Shown piece after piece: positions 46,930 to 55,599 of a stretch of 64,000 nucleotides of DNA. The notes beneath the pieces were generated by a model. It saw nothing but the letters and a program-made list of their open reading frames with translations. It did no database searches and had not been told where the DNA came from. This DNA is from Xenophilus sp. AP218F (lineage in GTDB: Bacteria; Pseudomonadota; Gammaproteobacteria; Burkholderiales; Chromobacteriaceae): positions 1 through 64,000 of the forward strand of contig NJIE01000032.1 in the NCBI GenBank assembly GCA_002213445.1, in the 5' to 3' direction. Positions within the stretch are counted from its first letter, which is position 1. Every line of letters begins with the position of its first letter. A program made the position numbers and the translations under genes.

Positions 46930-48207
46930 ATGTTGCGACGTCCTGTAACCAGCTTGTTGCTGGTATTCGCGGTGTTGTACGCCGCCGCCAGCGTGTGGCA
47001 TTCCGGCGTGCCCGACAGTTATTGGGGGTGGCGTTACGAGTGGATGATGGGCAGCGGCGTGCTGCTGATGGCGGCGATGAGCGCGGCGGTTGTGCTGGCG
47101 GCGCGGCCGGTGTGGCTGGAGCAGCGTTTGCGAGGGCTGGACAAGCTGTATGGCTTGCACAAGCGGCTGGGCATCGCGGCGGCGGCGTTGCTGGCGATTC
47201 ACTGGCTGGTGAAGCTCTCGCCCAAGCTGGTGCTGGCCTTGGGCTTGGCGGAGCGGCGCGCTCGCCACGGCGGCGGCAGGGATGCGCTGGCCTCTCTGGC
47301 CAAGGATATGGGCGAGTGGGCGGCCTGGGCGGTGCTGGCGCTGGTGGCGCTGGCCTTGCTGCGGATGGTGCCGTACCGCTTCTGGCGCAAGACGCACAAG
47401 CTGTTTGCGCCGTTCTACCTGATGGGGGCGTTTCATACCGTGGTGCTGGCGCCGGGCGACATGTGGCTGCAGCCGGCAGGCTGGTTGTTGGCGCCGCTGA
47501 TGGCGGCGGGCGTGGGCTGCGCCGTGTATTCGATGCTGGGCAGGATCGGCAGGCCGCGCCGTTTCGCCGGCGAGGTGGCGCGGGCGACGCCCTTGCCCGG
47601 CCGCCAGCTGGAGGTGATTTGCCGCATGGGCCGGCGCTGGCCGGGGCATGCCGCAGGCCAGTTCGCGCTGGTGTGTTTCGACGAGGCGGAGGGGGCGCAT
47701 CCTTTCACCATCGCCAGCGCGGATCAGGGCGACGGCGAGCTGCGCTTCATCATCAAGTCGCTGGGCGATTACACGGCGACGCTGGCCGACAGCTTGCGGC
47801 CGGGGCAGGCGGTGACGGTGGAGGGGCCTTACGGCTGCTTCGACTTGCGCCGCGGCGGCCAGCGCCAGGCCTGGGTGGCGGGCGGCATCGGCGTGACGCC
47901 GTTCCTCGCCTGGCTGCAAAGCCGGGAGCCGGAGGAGGGTTACGATATCGATTTCTACTATTGCGTGCGCAGCGCCGGCGAGGCGGCGCGGCTGGACGAA
48001 GTCCGGCAGGCTTGCCAGCGTCACGGCATCCGCTTGCACCTGATCGCCGGCGATACCGGCGCGCAGCTGGAGGCCAGCATGCTGCCGCAAGTGGAGGATG
48101 TCTGGTTTTGCGGCCCGCAGGGCTTGGGCGCGGCCTTGCGGCGCGGCTTGGCGGCGCGGGGCGCTTTGGCTCCGCGCCTGCATCAGGAAGCGTTTTCGAT
48201 GCGCTAG
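46930..48207 (+). CDS. Ferric-reductase-like membrane flavoprotein (FRD/NOX type)
   Basis: This 425-residue protein has an N-terminal membrane domain (about 1-215) with five to six helices and a histidine pattern for heme: YGLHKRLGIAAAALLAIHWL and RKTHKLFAPFYLMGAFHTVV. A ferredoxin-reductase module follows, with FAD-binding HPFTIASADQGDG (the xPFTI/S motif) and NAD-binding WVAGGIGVTPFLAWLQS. The C-terminal WFCGPQGLG closes it. It should move electrons from NAD(P)H through FAD and heme across the membrane; the acceptor is unknown. The ATG has GAGGAGGCAAGG just upstream. It is the first gene after the CRISPR array. Confidence 0.92.
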   Translation: MLRRPVTSLLLVFAVLYAAASVWHSGVPDSYWGWRYEWMMGSGVLLMAAMSAAVVLAARPVWLEQRLRGLDKLYGLHKRLGIAAAALLAIHWLVKLSPKLVLALGLAERRARHGGGRDALASLAKDMGEWAAWAVLALVALALLRMVPYRFWRKTHKLFAPFYLMGAFHTVVLAPGDMWLQPAGWLLAPLMAAGVGCAVYSMLGRIGRPRRFAGEVARATPLPGRQLEVICRMGRRWPGHAAGQFALVCFDEAEGAHPFTIASADQGDGELRFIIKSLGDYTATLADSLRPGQAVTVEGPYGCFDLRRGGQRQAWVAGGIGVTPFLAWLQSREPEEGYDIDFYYCVRSAGEAARLDEVRQACQRHGIRLHLIAGDTGAQLEASMLPQVEDVWFCGPQGLGAALRRGLAARGALAPRLHQEAFSMR

Positions 48208-48253
48208 CCCGACGCGGCCCCGGCCGCTCCGCTTGGCGGGCCGGCCCGACGGC

Positions 48254-48964
48254 TCAGGGCAGCGGAACGACTTCGCCCAGCTGACTGACGGTGGCGCGGA
48301 TGATCTTGCCGGTGCTGACGTTGCGCACGCGGATCACTTCGCCCTTGCGGCCGCTGGCCAGCGCCTCGCCCGCGGCGCTCACTTCTATGCCGGCGCTGCG
48401 CGCCACGATGCGCACTTCCGCGCCGCGCTTGACCAGTTGCAGCGCCTGCAGGGACTTGCGGCGCAGCAGCTGGCCTTCGTTCAGCGCGTTGCGATTGCTC
48501 AGGCCGCTGAGGTCGAACAGGCTGCCCACCACGTCGTCGGGATCGTTGATCTGACGCTGCGCCCAGACGATGTCGTCCGGCCCCAGCTCGCTGCCGGCCG
48601 GCAGCCGTCTGGCGGCCACCGCCGCGCGGGCGCGGATGTCGGCGCGGACGATGAAGCTATCGCTCCAGCCCTGGCTTGGGCAGCCGATCTCCAGGCGCAT
48701 GCGGCTGTTGACCCGGTCGTTGTCGCTGCGCGCCTGCAAGGGCTGCGGGCAGGCGCGCGGCTGGAAGTCGCGCGGCGGCGTCAGGCGGACGTCCAGTTGC
48801 GTTTGCTCCAGCCCGGCCTGCTGCAGCTTTTGCTGGATGAACTGGCGCGCGGCTTTTTCCTGCGGCGCGTAAGCGGTCGCGCCGACGGCCGGCGCGCAGA
48901 GGGCAAGCAACCCTATTAATGGCAAGCGGTGTTGCATTTTTACAGCGGGCGTGAATTTTGCCAT
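48254..48964 (-). CDS. flgA: Flagellar basal-body P-ring formation protein FlgA
   Basis: This protein of about 236 residues is a periplasmic chaperone for the FlgI P-ring. A signal peptide is visible (MQHRLPLIGLLALCAPAVGA). The SAF domain in the C-terminal half has LPAGSELGPDDIVWAQRQIN, and the end GEVIRVRNVSTGKIIRATVS is the family's most conserved stretch. Start is unclear: 48964, or 48937, which gives a more normal signal peptide; neither has a good ribosome site. It is divergent from flgB. The downstream flgM-flgN pair often found here is absent. Confidence 0.93.
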   Translation of the reverse strand: MAKFTPAVKMQHRLPLIGLLALCAPAVGATAYAPQEKAARQFIQQKLQQAGLEQTQLDVRLTPPRDFQPRACPQPLQARSDNDRVNSRMRLEIGCPSQGWSDSFIVRADIRARAAVAARRLPAGSELGPDDIVWAQRQINDPDDVVGSLFDLSGLSNRNALNEGQLLRRKSLQALQLVKRGAEVRIVARSAGIEVSAAGEALASGRKGEVIRVRNVSTGKIIRATVSQLGEVVPLP

Positions 48965-49088
48965 GACATTGGGTTTGGTAATTGTTGCATATACGGCTTT
49001 GGCTTTGCTTATTAGTATCGCTTTCCAATAAGCCGGTCATTAATTGTTAATGACTTAAATATGGTATTGAACAGATTGGGTCAAGGCA

Positions 49089-49451
49089 ATGGGCATGCAT
49101 CTGGACAAGGCCCTGAGCGTCCATCCGGAGGCCTTGCGGCTGCGGGCGGAGCGGACCCGGATATTGGCGTCCAACATCGCCAACGAAAACACTCCGGGTT
49201 ATCAGGCGCGTGATATCGATTTCAAGTCGGCACTGGCTTCGGCCCGTGCCGATTCGCCGTTTTCGCTGGATACGGCCGATGGCGGCGACTTGCTTTACCG
49301 GCTGCCCAACCATCCTTCCCGCGATGGCAACACGGTTGAACTGGGCGTGGAGCAGGCCGAGTTCGCCCAGAACGTTTCCGAATTCCAGACCAGCCTCGCC
49401 TTCATCAACATGAAGCTGCGCGGCCTGGCCAAAGTCATCGCGGGGCAATAG
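49089..49451 (+). CDS. flgB: Flagellar basal-body rod protein FlgB
   Basis: This 120-residue proximal rod subunit carries the flagellar axial motif NIANENTPGYQARDIDF near residue 40 and the C-terminal coiled-coil helix FQTSLAFINMKLRGLAKVI. It has no signal peptide, as expected for type III export. An alternative ATG is two codons downstream. flgC follows after 3 bases. First gene of flgBCDEFGHIJKL. Confidence 0.96.
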   Translation: MGMHLDKALSVHPEALRLRAERTRILASNIANENTPGYQARDIDFKSALASARADSPFSLDTADGGDLLYRLPNHPSRDGNTVELGVEQAEFAQNVSEFQTSLAFINMKLRGLAKVIAGQ

Positions 49452-49454
49452 ACG

Positions 49455-49862
49455 ATGTCGCTACGAGAGATTTCACGCATCGCCGGCTCGGCGATGACGG
49501 CGCAAACCGTGCGCCTCAATACCGTGGCCAGCAATATGGCCAACGCCGACAGCGCGGCCGGCAGCGAGGCGGCGGCCTATCGCGGCCGCAAACCGGTATT
49601 CGCCAGCATGGTGGACGCCGGCGGCGGCGTGGGGGTGCGGGTGCTGGACGTGGTGCAGAACCAGGAGCCGGTACGCAAGGCGCACGAACCGGGCAACCCG
49701 CTGGCCGACGCCGAAGGCAATGTCTATTACTCCAACGTCAACGCGGTGGAGGAGATGACCGACATGATGTCGGCCTCGCGCGCCTTCCAGACCAACGTCG
49801 AAGTGCTGGCGCGCGTGAAAACCATGCAGCAGGACTTGCTGAAGCTGGGAGAGGGCGCATGA
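49455..49862 (+). CDS. flgC: Flagellar basal-body rod protein FlgC
   Basis: This 135-residue rod subunit has the axial motif LNTVASNMANADSAAGSEAA near residue 25 and the FlgC signature YRGRKPVFASM. It ends with VNAVEEMTDMMSASRAFQTN and VEVLARVKTMQQDLLKL, the standard C-terminal helix. It overlaps flgD by four bases (ATGA). Confidence 0.96.
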   Translation: MSLREISRIAGSAMTAQTVRLNTVASNMANADSAAGSEAAAYRGRKPVFASMVDAGGGVGVRVLDVVQNQEPVRKAHEPGNPLADAEGNVYYSNVNAVEEMTDMMSASRAFQTNVEVLARVKTMQQDLLKLGEGA

Positions 49863-50548
49863 GCGTGGACGCCGCCCAGTCGCGCCAGCTGGCGCAAAAC
49901 CCGTCCCAGGCCGGCGCGGAACCGGGCGTCGCGCCCGCCGCCGGCCAGTCGGCCAACGAGAACATGTTCATGACCCTGCTGCTGGCGCAGATCAAGAACC
50001 AAAGCCCGCTCGACCCGGCCGATCCGGCCCAGTTCGCCTCGCAACTGGTGCAGATGAGCCAGATGAAAACCAGCGAAACCATGCTCGCCCAGCTGCAAAG
50101 CCAGGGCGCGATGCTGCGCGAGTTGCAGGGCGTGGCGCTGGGCGCGCAAGTGGGGCAGCAGGTGCTGGTGCAAACCGACCGCGTGCGCCTGGACGGCGCG
50201 GGCGAAATCAAGGGCCGCGTCACGCTGGCCGGCGAGGACAAGGACGTGCACATCACGCTGACCGACGCCGCCGGCCGCAGCGCCGTCGTCAAACTGGGCG
50301 AGCGCCCGGCCGGCGTCTCCGAATTCTCCTTCCGCCCCGCCGATTACGGCCTGATGCCCGGCCCTTGCCAGATCGCGCTGAGCACCGCCGGCAAGACGTC
50401 CGGCCTGCTGGAAATGCAGGCCGCGGTCAGCGGCGTGCGGCTGCCGGTCAACGGCGGCGAGCCGGTGCTGTCGCTGGCCGGCCTCGGCGAATTCCCGGCT
50501 TCTTCCCTATCCGCGCTCTTGGGCAAGCCCGGCGCGCTTTCCTCGTAA
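49859..50548 (+). CDS. flgD: Flagellar hook capping protein FlgD
   Basis: This 229-residue scaffold caps the growing hook. The N-terminal part has NMFMTLLLAQIKNQSPLDP and FASQLVQMSQMKTSETMLAQ, the FlgD signature. The C-terminal half forms the Tudor/FNIII-like domains (VRLDGAGEIKGRVTLAGEDK). It overlaps flgC by four bases and flgE starts 21 bases after it. Confidence 0.95.
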   Translation: MSVDAAQSRQLAQNPSQAGAEPGVAPAAGQSANENMFMTLLLAQIKNQSPLDPADPAQFASQLVQMSQMKTSETMLAQLQSQGAMLRELQGVALGAQVGQQVLVQTDRVRLDGAGEIKGRVTLAGEDKDVHITLTDAAGRSAVVKLGERPAGVSEFSFRPADYGLMPGPCQIALSTAGKTSGLLEMQAAVSGVRLPVNGGEPVLSLAGLGEFPASSLSALLGKPGALSS

Positions 50549-50569
50549 CGTTCGTCGCGGAGAACCTCC

Positions 50570-51742
50570 ATGAGTTTTGAAATCGCCCTGTCCGGCATCA
50601 ATGCCGTCAACAGCCAGTTGGGCAGCATCAGCAACAACATCGCCAACACCGGCACGCACGGCTACAAGGCCGGCCGCACCACCTTCTCTTCGGCCTTCGC
50701 CGGCTCGCAGGCCATGGGCGTGGAAGCGCGCCCCAACAGCCAGAACATGGGCCGCAGCGGCGGCCTGCAGCCGACCGGCCGCAATCTGGACGCGGCGCTG
50801 GACGGCAACGGCTTCTTCGTGGTGCGCGACGCCGCCGTCGGCACGTCCTACACCCGGCTGGGGATTTTCAACGCCGACGACCAGGGCTTCCTGGTGGACA
50901 GCTTCGGCCGTCGGGTGCAGGGCTTCTCCAAGAACGCGGCCGGCGCCACCGGCGCTTTGGGCGACATCACCATTCCCGCGGGCGGCGTGCCGGCCCAGGC
51001 CAGCGGCAAGCTGCAGTTCGCCGGCAATATGTCGGCCGGCTGGACGCCGGTGACCGGTACCGCCGGCAAGGACAATTTCAATCACTCCAGCGTCTCCACG
51101 GTGTTCGACTCGCTGGGCAATCCGCACAACCTGACCCAGTACTTCAGCAAGACCGCCGCCGGCGAAGTAACCGTCAACTACACGCTGGACGGCAACAGCG
51201 TCGGCGCCCCGCTCAAGCTGACCTTCGACACCGCCGGCAAGCTGACCTCGCCGGCCACGCCGCAGGATCTGGATCTTGGCACCCCGGCCGGGGCCGAACC
51301 CCTGAAGCTGGCGGTGGACTACAGCGGCACCACCCAGTTCGCCGGCCAGGCCAGCACCGTGCGCAACGACAACGACGGCTACGCCGCCGGCACCCGCACC
51401 GGCGTCAGCCTGGGCAGCAACGGCGACGTGGTGGTCAGCTACAGCAACGGCAAGAAGCAGGTGGTGGCCGCCATCGCCGTGGCAAACTTCCCCAACGAGC
51501 AAGGCCTGCAGGCGGTATCCGATTCCAGCTGGGAAGCCAGCAACGAATCCGGCGCGCCGCTGCTGTCCACCCCGGGCAGCGGCATGGCCGGCAAGCTGGC
51601 CGCCGGCGCGCTGGAAAAATCCAACGTCGACATGACTTCCGAACTGGTGGACCTGATGACCGCGCAGCGCAACTACCAGGCCAACACCAAGGTGATCGCC
51701 GCGGAAAACCAGGTGATCCAGTCGCTGATGCAGGCGGTGTAA
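50570..51742 (+). CDS. flgE: Flagellar hook protein FlgE
   Basis: This 390-residue hook subunit has the N-terminal axial motif SGINAVNSQLGSISNNIANT, LDAALDGNGFFVV (FlaE/hook family) and the C-terminal VDLMTAQRNYQANTKVIAA with ENQVIQSLMQAV. The middle is a variable surface domain of about 150 residues. Length is near the E. coli protein (402). GGAGAACCTCC upstream of the ATG is a strong ribosome site. Confidence 0.96.
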   Translation: MSFEIALSGINAVNSQLGSISNNIANTGTHGYKAGRTTFSSAFAGSQAMGVEARPNSQNMGRSGGLQPTGRNLDAALDGNGFFVVRDAAVGTSYTRLGIFNADDQGFLVDSFGRRVQGFSKNAAGATGALGDITIPAGGVPAQASGKLQFAGNMSAGWTPVTGTAGKDNFNHSSVSTVFDSLGNPHNLTQYFSKTAAGEVTVNYTLDGNSVGAPLKLTFDTAGKLTSPATPQDLDLGTPAGAEPLKLAVDYSGTTQFAGQASTVRNDNDGYAAGTRTGVSLGSNGDVVVSYSNGKKQVVAAIAVANFPNEQGLQAVSDSSWEASNESGAPLLSTPGSGMAGKLAAGALEKSNVDMTSELVDLMTAQRNYQANTKVIAAENQVIQSLMQAV

Positions 51743-51746
51743 GACC

Positions 51747-52478
51747 ATGGACGCGCTGATCTACACCGCGATGAGCGGCGCGGACCGCATGCTGCGCTCG
51801 CAGCAGATCCGCGCCAACAACCTGGCCAACGCCGAAACCGGCGGCTTTCGCGCCGATATCGACGTGGCCGCCAGCCAGGCGGTGCCCGGCTACGGCTACA
51901 ACGCCCGGCTGCTGAGCCAGAACCTGCCCACGGCGGTGGACGTCCGCAGCGGCCCGGTCGCCGAAACCGGCCGCGACCTGGACGTGGCCATCAACGGCGA
52001 CGGCCTGCTGGCGGTGCAAGCCGCCGACGGCAACGAGGCCTACACCCGCGCTGGCGCGCTGGCGGTGGGCGCCGACGGCGTGCTGGCGGTGAACGGCCAC
52101 CCGGTGCGCGGCGACGGCGGCGCCATCGCCTTGCCGGAAGGCTACGTCAACATCGCCATCGCCGCCGACGGCACGGTGTCGGTGCAGATGCCGGGCGATA
52201 CGGAAATGCAGCCGGTGGACAAGCTCAAGCTGGTGCGCCCGCAGCCGCAGGACCTAGCCAAGAACGAGCAGGGCCTGCTGATCAGCCGCCAGGGCGGCGA
52301 GCTGCCGGCCGACGAAACCGTCACCGTGCAAAGCCGCCACCTGGAGCGCAGCAACGTCTCGGCGGTGGAGGAGATGGTGGCGACGATGACGCTGAATCGC
52401 AATTTCGAGATGCAGATGAAGCTGTTCGCCGCCGCCAGCGACATGAACGAAGCGGGCAACCGGCTGGTGCGCGGCTAA
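51747..52478 (+). CDS. flgF: Flagellar basal-body rod protein FlgF
   Basis: This 243-residue proximal rod protein opens MDALIYTAMSGADRMLRSQQ and has IRANNLANAETGGFRADIDV. The middle motif RDLDVAINGDGLLAVQAADG and the C-terminal NVSAVEEMVATMTLNRNFEM are typical of FlgF. It follows flgE by 4 bases. Confidence 0.95.
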   Translation: MDALIYTAMSGADRMLRSQQIRANNLANAETGGFRADIDVAASQAVPGYGYNARLLSQNLPTAVDVRSGPVAETGRDLDVAINGDGLLAVQAADGNEAYTRAGALAVGADGVLAVNGHPVRGDGGAIALPEGYVNIAIAADGTVSVQMPGDTEMQPVDKLKLVRPQPQDLAKNEQGLLISRQGGELPADETVTVQSRHLERSNVSAVEEMVATMTLNRNFEMQMKLFAAASDMNEAGNRLVRG

Positions 52479-52540
52479 ACGCCGGCCGGCAACAAGACAC
52501 CGAGCGGGCCCAAGCCCGCCGACATTGATCGGGGAATCAC

Positions 52541-53329
52541 ATGAATCCAGCATTGTGGATCAGCAAGACCGGCCTGCAGGCGCAGGACGCGCGCCTCACC
52601 GCCATCGCCAACAACCTGGCCAACGCCAACACCACCGGCTTCAAGCGCGACCGCATGGTGTTCGAAGACCTGTTCTACCAGGTGGACAAGCAACCGGGCA
52701 GCAAGGTGGACGACAACAACCTGTCGCCCTCCGGCGTGCAGCTGGGCAACGGCACCCGGCTGGTGGGCAGCCAGAAGGTGTTCACCACCGGTCCGCTGGC
52801 CGCCACTGGCCAGAACCTGGACGTGGCCATCGTCGGCCAGGGCTTTCTGCAGGTGAAGATGGCCAACGGCGAAACCGGCTACACCCGCGACGGCCACCTG
52901 CAACTCAATGCCAACGGCCAGCTGGTCAACGCCAACGGCCTGCCGCTGGAGCCGGAAATCACCGTGCCGGCCAACGCCTCCAAGATCATGATCAGCGAAA
53001 CCGGCGTGGTGTCGGTGATGGAAGGCGACAGCGCGATGCCGACTGAAATCGGGCAGGTGACGCTGGCCAACTTCATCAACCCCACCGGCCTGCTGGCGCT
53101 GGGCGACAACCTGTTCCAGGAAACCGCCGCCAGCGGCGCGCCGACGACGGCCAATCCGGGCAGCGAGGCGCTGGGCAAGCTCAAGCAGGGCAGCCTGGAA
53201 GGCTCCAACGTGCAGGTGGTGGAGGAAATGGTGGACATGATCGCCGCCCAGCGCACCTACGAGATGAACACCAAGGTCCTGTCCGCCGCCGACAACATGC
53301 TGCAGCATCTGGGCCAGGCGGTGCGATGA
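52541..53329 (+). CDS. flgG: Flagellar distal rod protein FlgG
   Basis: This 262-residue distal rod subunit begins MNPALWISKTGLQAQDARLT and has AIANNLANANTTGFKRDRMV. The FlgG-specific FEDLFYQ segment, NLDVAIVGQGFLQVKMANGE and C-terminal NVQVVEEMVDMIAAQRTYEM are all present. Its start lies 62 bases after flgF, and its stop overlaps flgH by four bases. Confidence 0.97.
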   Translation: MNPALWISKTGLQAQDARLTAIANNLANANTTGFKRDRMVFEDLFYQVDKQPGSKVDDNNLSPSGVQLGNGTRLVGSQKVFTTGPLAATGQNLDVAIVGQGFLQVKMANGETGYTRDGHLQLNANGQLVNANGLPLEPEITVPANASKIMISETGVVSVMEGDSAMPTEIGQVTLANFINPTGLLALGDNLFQETAASGAPTTANPGSEALGKLKQGSLEGSNVQVVEEMVDMIAAQRTYEMNTKVLSAADNMLQHLGQAVR

Positions 53330-53976
53330 AGCGCCTGTTCGCCTGCTTGCTGCCGCTCTGGCTGGCGGCCTGCGCCCAGTTGCAGCCGCCGCCTCCGCCG
53401 GAGGACGATCTGGCCGACATCCTGCAGCAACGCGCCGAAACCGGCCGCGGCGGCGGGGTGTTCACGCCGTCCGGCGCGCTGGCGCTCACCTCGGACAGCC
53501 GCGCCTTCCGCCCCGGCGACATCCTGACCGTGGTGCTGGAGGAGACGACGCAGGCCAGCAAGAAGGCGGGAACCAGCTTCGGCAAGAAGTCCGGCGCCAA
53601 CGTCAAGCCTTCTCTGATCGGCAACACCACCTTCAACGCCCAGCTGGGAATCGACGCCAATCGCGATTTCAACGGCTCGTCCAGCGCCACCCAGCAGAAC
53701 ATGCTGGCCGGCGCGCTGACCGTGGTGGTGCGCAAGGTGCTGCCCAACGGCCTGTTGCAGATCCGGGGCGAGAAGCAGTTGAGCCTGAACCAGGGCGAAG
53801 AAATGCTGCGCATCGCCGGTTATGTGCGGGTGGAGGACATCGACACCGACAACCGGGTGTCCTCGCTGCGGGTGGCGAATGCCCGCATCGGTTATTCGGG
53901 CAGCGGCACGCTGGCCGACGCCAACGCCCCCGGCTGGCTGATGCGCTTCTTCACCAGCCCGCTGATGCCGTTCTGA
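53326..53976 (+). CDS. flgH: Flagellar L-ring lipoprotein FlgH
   Basis: This 216-residue outer-membrane ring protein has a lipobox: MKRLFACLLPLWLAACAQLQ, cleavage before Cys16. A proline run PPPPPEDDLADI follows. SRAFRPGDILTVVLEETTQA and LRIAGYVRVEDIDTDNRVSS are FlgH signatures. The start overlaps flgG (ATGA). The L-ring surrounds the distal rod at the outer membrane. Confidence 0.96.
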   Translation: MKRLFACLLPLWLAACAQLQPPPPPEDDLADILQQRAETGRGGGVFTPSGALALTSDSRAFRPGDILTVVLEETTQASKKAGTSFGKKSGANVKPSLIGNTTFNAQLGIDANRDFNGSSSATQQNMLAGALTVVVRKVLPNGLLQIRGEKQLSLNQGEEMLRIAGYVRVEDIDTDNRVSSLRVANARIGYSGSGTLADANAPGWLMRFFTSPLMPF

Positions 53977-54073
53977 CCGATGAAACGGTGAGCGGATCGG
54001 CCCATTTTCGCCGTCAGGACAGCCAGGCTCGCCGCAGCCGCTGTCCTTTCGGCGCATTCGCACGAGGAGAATT

Positions 54074-55168
54074 ATGATTTCGCGTTTTCTGGCCGGGCTG
54101 GCGCTCGGCTTGGCCGCGCTGGGCGCGCTGGCGCAGCCCCTGCGCCAGCTGGTCAACGTGGAGGGCATCCGCGACAACCAGCTGATAGGCTACGGCATCG
54201 TGGTGGGTCTCGACGGCACCGGCGACAACTCGCAAGTGAAGTTCGCCGGCCAGTCGGTGGCCAATATGCTCAAGCAGTTCGGCCTGAAAATGCCGGAGAA
54301 GAGCGACACCAAGGTCAAGAACGTGGCCGCGGTGATGGTGAGCGCCAGCTTGCCGCCGGGCTACAGCCGCGGCCAGACGGTGGATGTGACCGTCTCTTCG
54401 CTGGGCGACGCCAAGAGCCTGCGCGGCGGCACGCTGCTGCTCACCCAGCTCAAGGCCGCCAACGGCGAGGTGTACGCGTTGGCGCAGGGCAGCGTGGTGA
54501 TCGGCGGCCTGTCAGCGCAGGGCAAGAGCGGCTCCAGCGTCACCGTCAACACCCCCACCGCCGGCCGCATTCCCAACGGCGCGTCGATCGAACGCGAAAT
54601 CCCCAGCGACTTCGAGCAGGGCGACAGCGTGCGGCTCAGCCTGCGCCGGCCCAGCTTTGAAACCGCCACCAATATCGTGCGCGCCATCAACCGCAGCTAC
54701 GGCAGGATAGCCAGCACCCGCAACGCCACCACCATCGAAGTGCGCGCGCCGCAAGACCCCACCGAGCGCGTCGCCTTCGTCGCCGGCCTGGAAAAGCTCA
54801 ACGTCAACGTCGGCAAGGAACTGCCGCGGGTGGTGTTCAATTCGCGCACCGGCACGGTGGTGATCAGCGAGGGCGTCACCGTGCGCCCGGCGGCGGTGTC
54901 GCACGGCAGCCTGCGGGTGGTGATTTCGGAAACCCCGCAAGTAAGCCAGCCGGGAGCCTTCAGCAACGGTCGCACCGAAGTGGTGCCCAACTCCTCGGTG
55001 AAGGTGGATCAGGGCTCGGGCCAGATGTTCAAGTGGCCGGCGGGCAGCAGCCTGCAGGCCATCGTCAACGCGGTGAACAGCACCGGCGCGACGCCGGACG
55101 ACGTGATGGCGATTTTGCAGGCGCTGGATCAGGCCGGCGCGATAGACGGCGAACTGGTGGTGATCTGA
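54074..55168 (+). CDS. flgI: Flagellar P-ring protein FlgI
   Basis: This 364-residue periplasmic ring protein has a signal peptide ([16 protein letters not shown]) and the strongly conserved [40 protein letters not shown] and [20 protein letters not shown]. The C-terminal [20 protein letters not shown] is typical. Assembly depends on FlgA. GGAGAATT precedes the ATG. Its stop codon shares one base with the flgJ start. Confidence 0.97.
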   Translation: MISRFLAGLALGLAALGALAQPLRQLVNVEGIRDNQLIGYGIVVGLDGTGDNSQVKFAGQSVANMLKQFGLKMPEKSDTKVKNVAAVMVSASLPPGYSRGQTVDVTVSSLGDAKSLRGGTLLLTQLKAANGEVYALAQGSVVIGGLSAQGKSGSSVTVNTPTAGRIPNGASIEREIPSDFEQGDSVRLSLRRPSFETATNIVRAINRSYGRIASTRNATTIEVRAPQDPTERVAFVAGLEKLNVNVGKELPRVVFNSRTGTVVISEGVTVRPAAVSHGSLRVVISETPQVSQPGAFSNGRTEVVPNSSVKVDQGSGQMFKWPAGSSLQAIVNAVNSTGATPDDVMAILQALDQAGAIDGELVVI

Positions 55169-55590
55169 TGTTGCTGAACAACGATGTGCAAACTTCCGCG
55201 CCGGCGGCGCAGGCCGACGCGCCGGTGGCGGCGGCTTCTCCCGAATACCGCGGCAAGGTTGAAAAGGCGGCGGAGCAGTTCGAGGCGCAATTCCTGCGCC
55301 AGATGATCAAGGAAATGCGCAAGGCCACCCGCGAGATGGCCAGCGAGGACAGCGTGTTCGCCAGCAGCGTCAACAGCGACATGCTGGACTACGCCGACAT
55401 GGCGGTGGCCGACCAGCTGGCCCGGCAGCGGGTGTTCGGGGTGGCCAACGCCATCCTCGCCCAGCTGTTGCCGCCGGGCGGGAATATTCACCTTAAGTCG
55501 GCCGCGGCCGGCGTCGCCAGTGAAGAGACGGGGGCGCGGCCGACGCTGGCCGCCTTCGCCGAACCGACGCTCAACCTCAAACAGCGATAA
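55168..55590 (+). CDS. flgJ: Short flagellar rod-binding protein FlgJ (no muramidase domain)
   Basis: This 140-residue protein corresponds to the N-terminal rod-binding domain of FlgJ: VEKAAEQFEAQFLRQMIKEM, then REMASEDSVFASSVNSDMLD and YADMAVADQLARQRVFGVAN. The C-terminal glucosaminidase domain of enteric and most betaproteobacterial FlgJ (total about 300 residues) is missing. The gene ends cleanly and flgK follows after 9 bases with no degenerate remnant, so this is the natural short form. A separate peptidoglycan hydrolase must open the wall for the rod. Confidence 0.93.
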   Translation: MLLNNDVQTSAPAAQADAPVAAASPEYRGKVEKAAEQFEAQFLRQMIKEMRKATREMASEDSVFASSVNSDMLDYADMAVADQLARQRVFGVANAILAQLLPPGGNIHLKSAAAGVASEETGARPTLAAFAEPTLNLKQR

Positions 55591-55599
55591 GAGTCCAGC

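Noticed and set aside
48965-49088. Sigma-54 or sigma-28 promoter between flgA and flgB
   Set aside because: I looked for GG-N10-GC and TAAA-N15-GCCGATAA on both strands. Nothing had the correct spacing, so no promoter is claimed.
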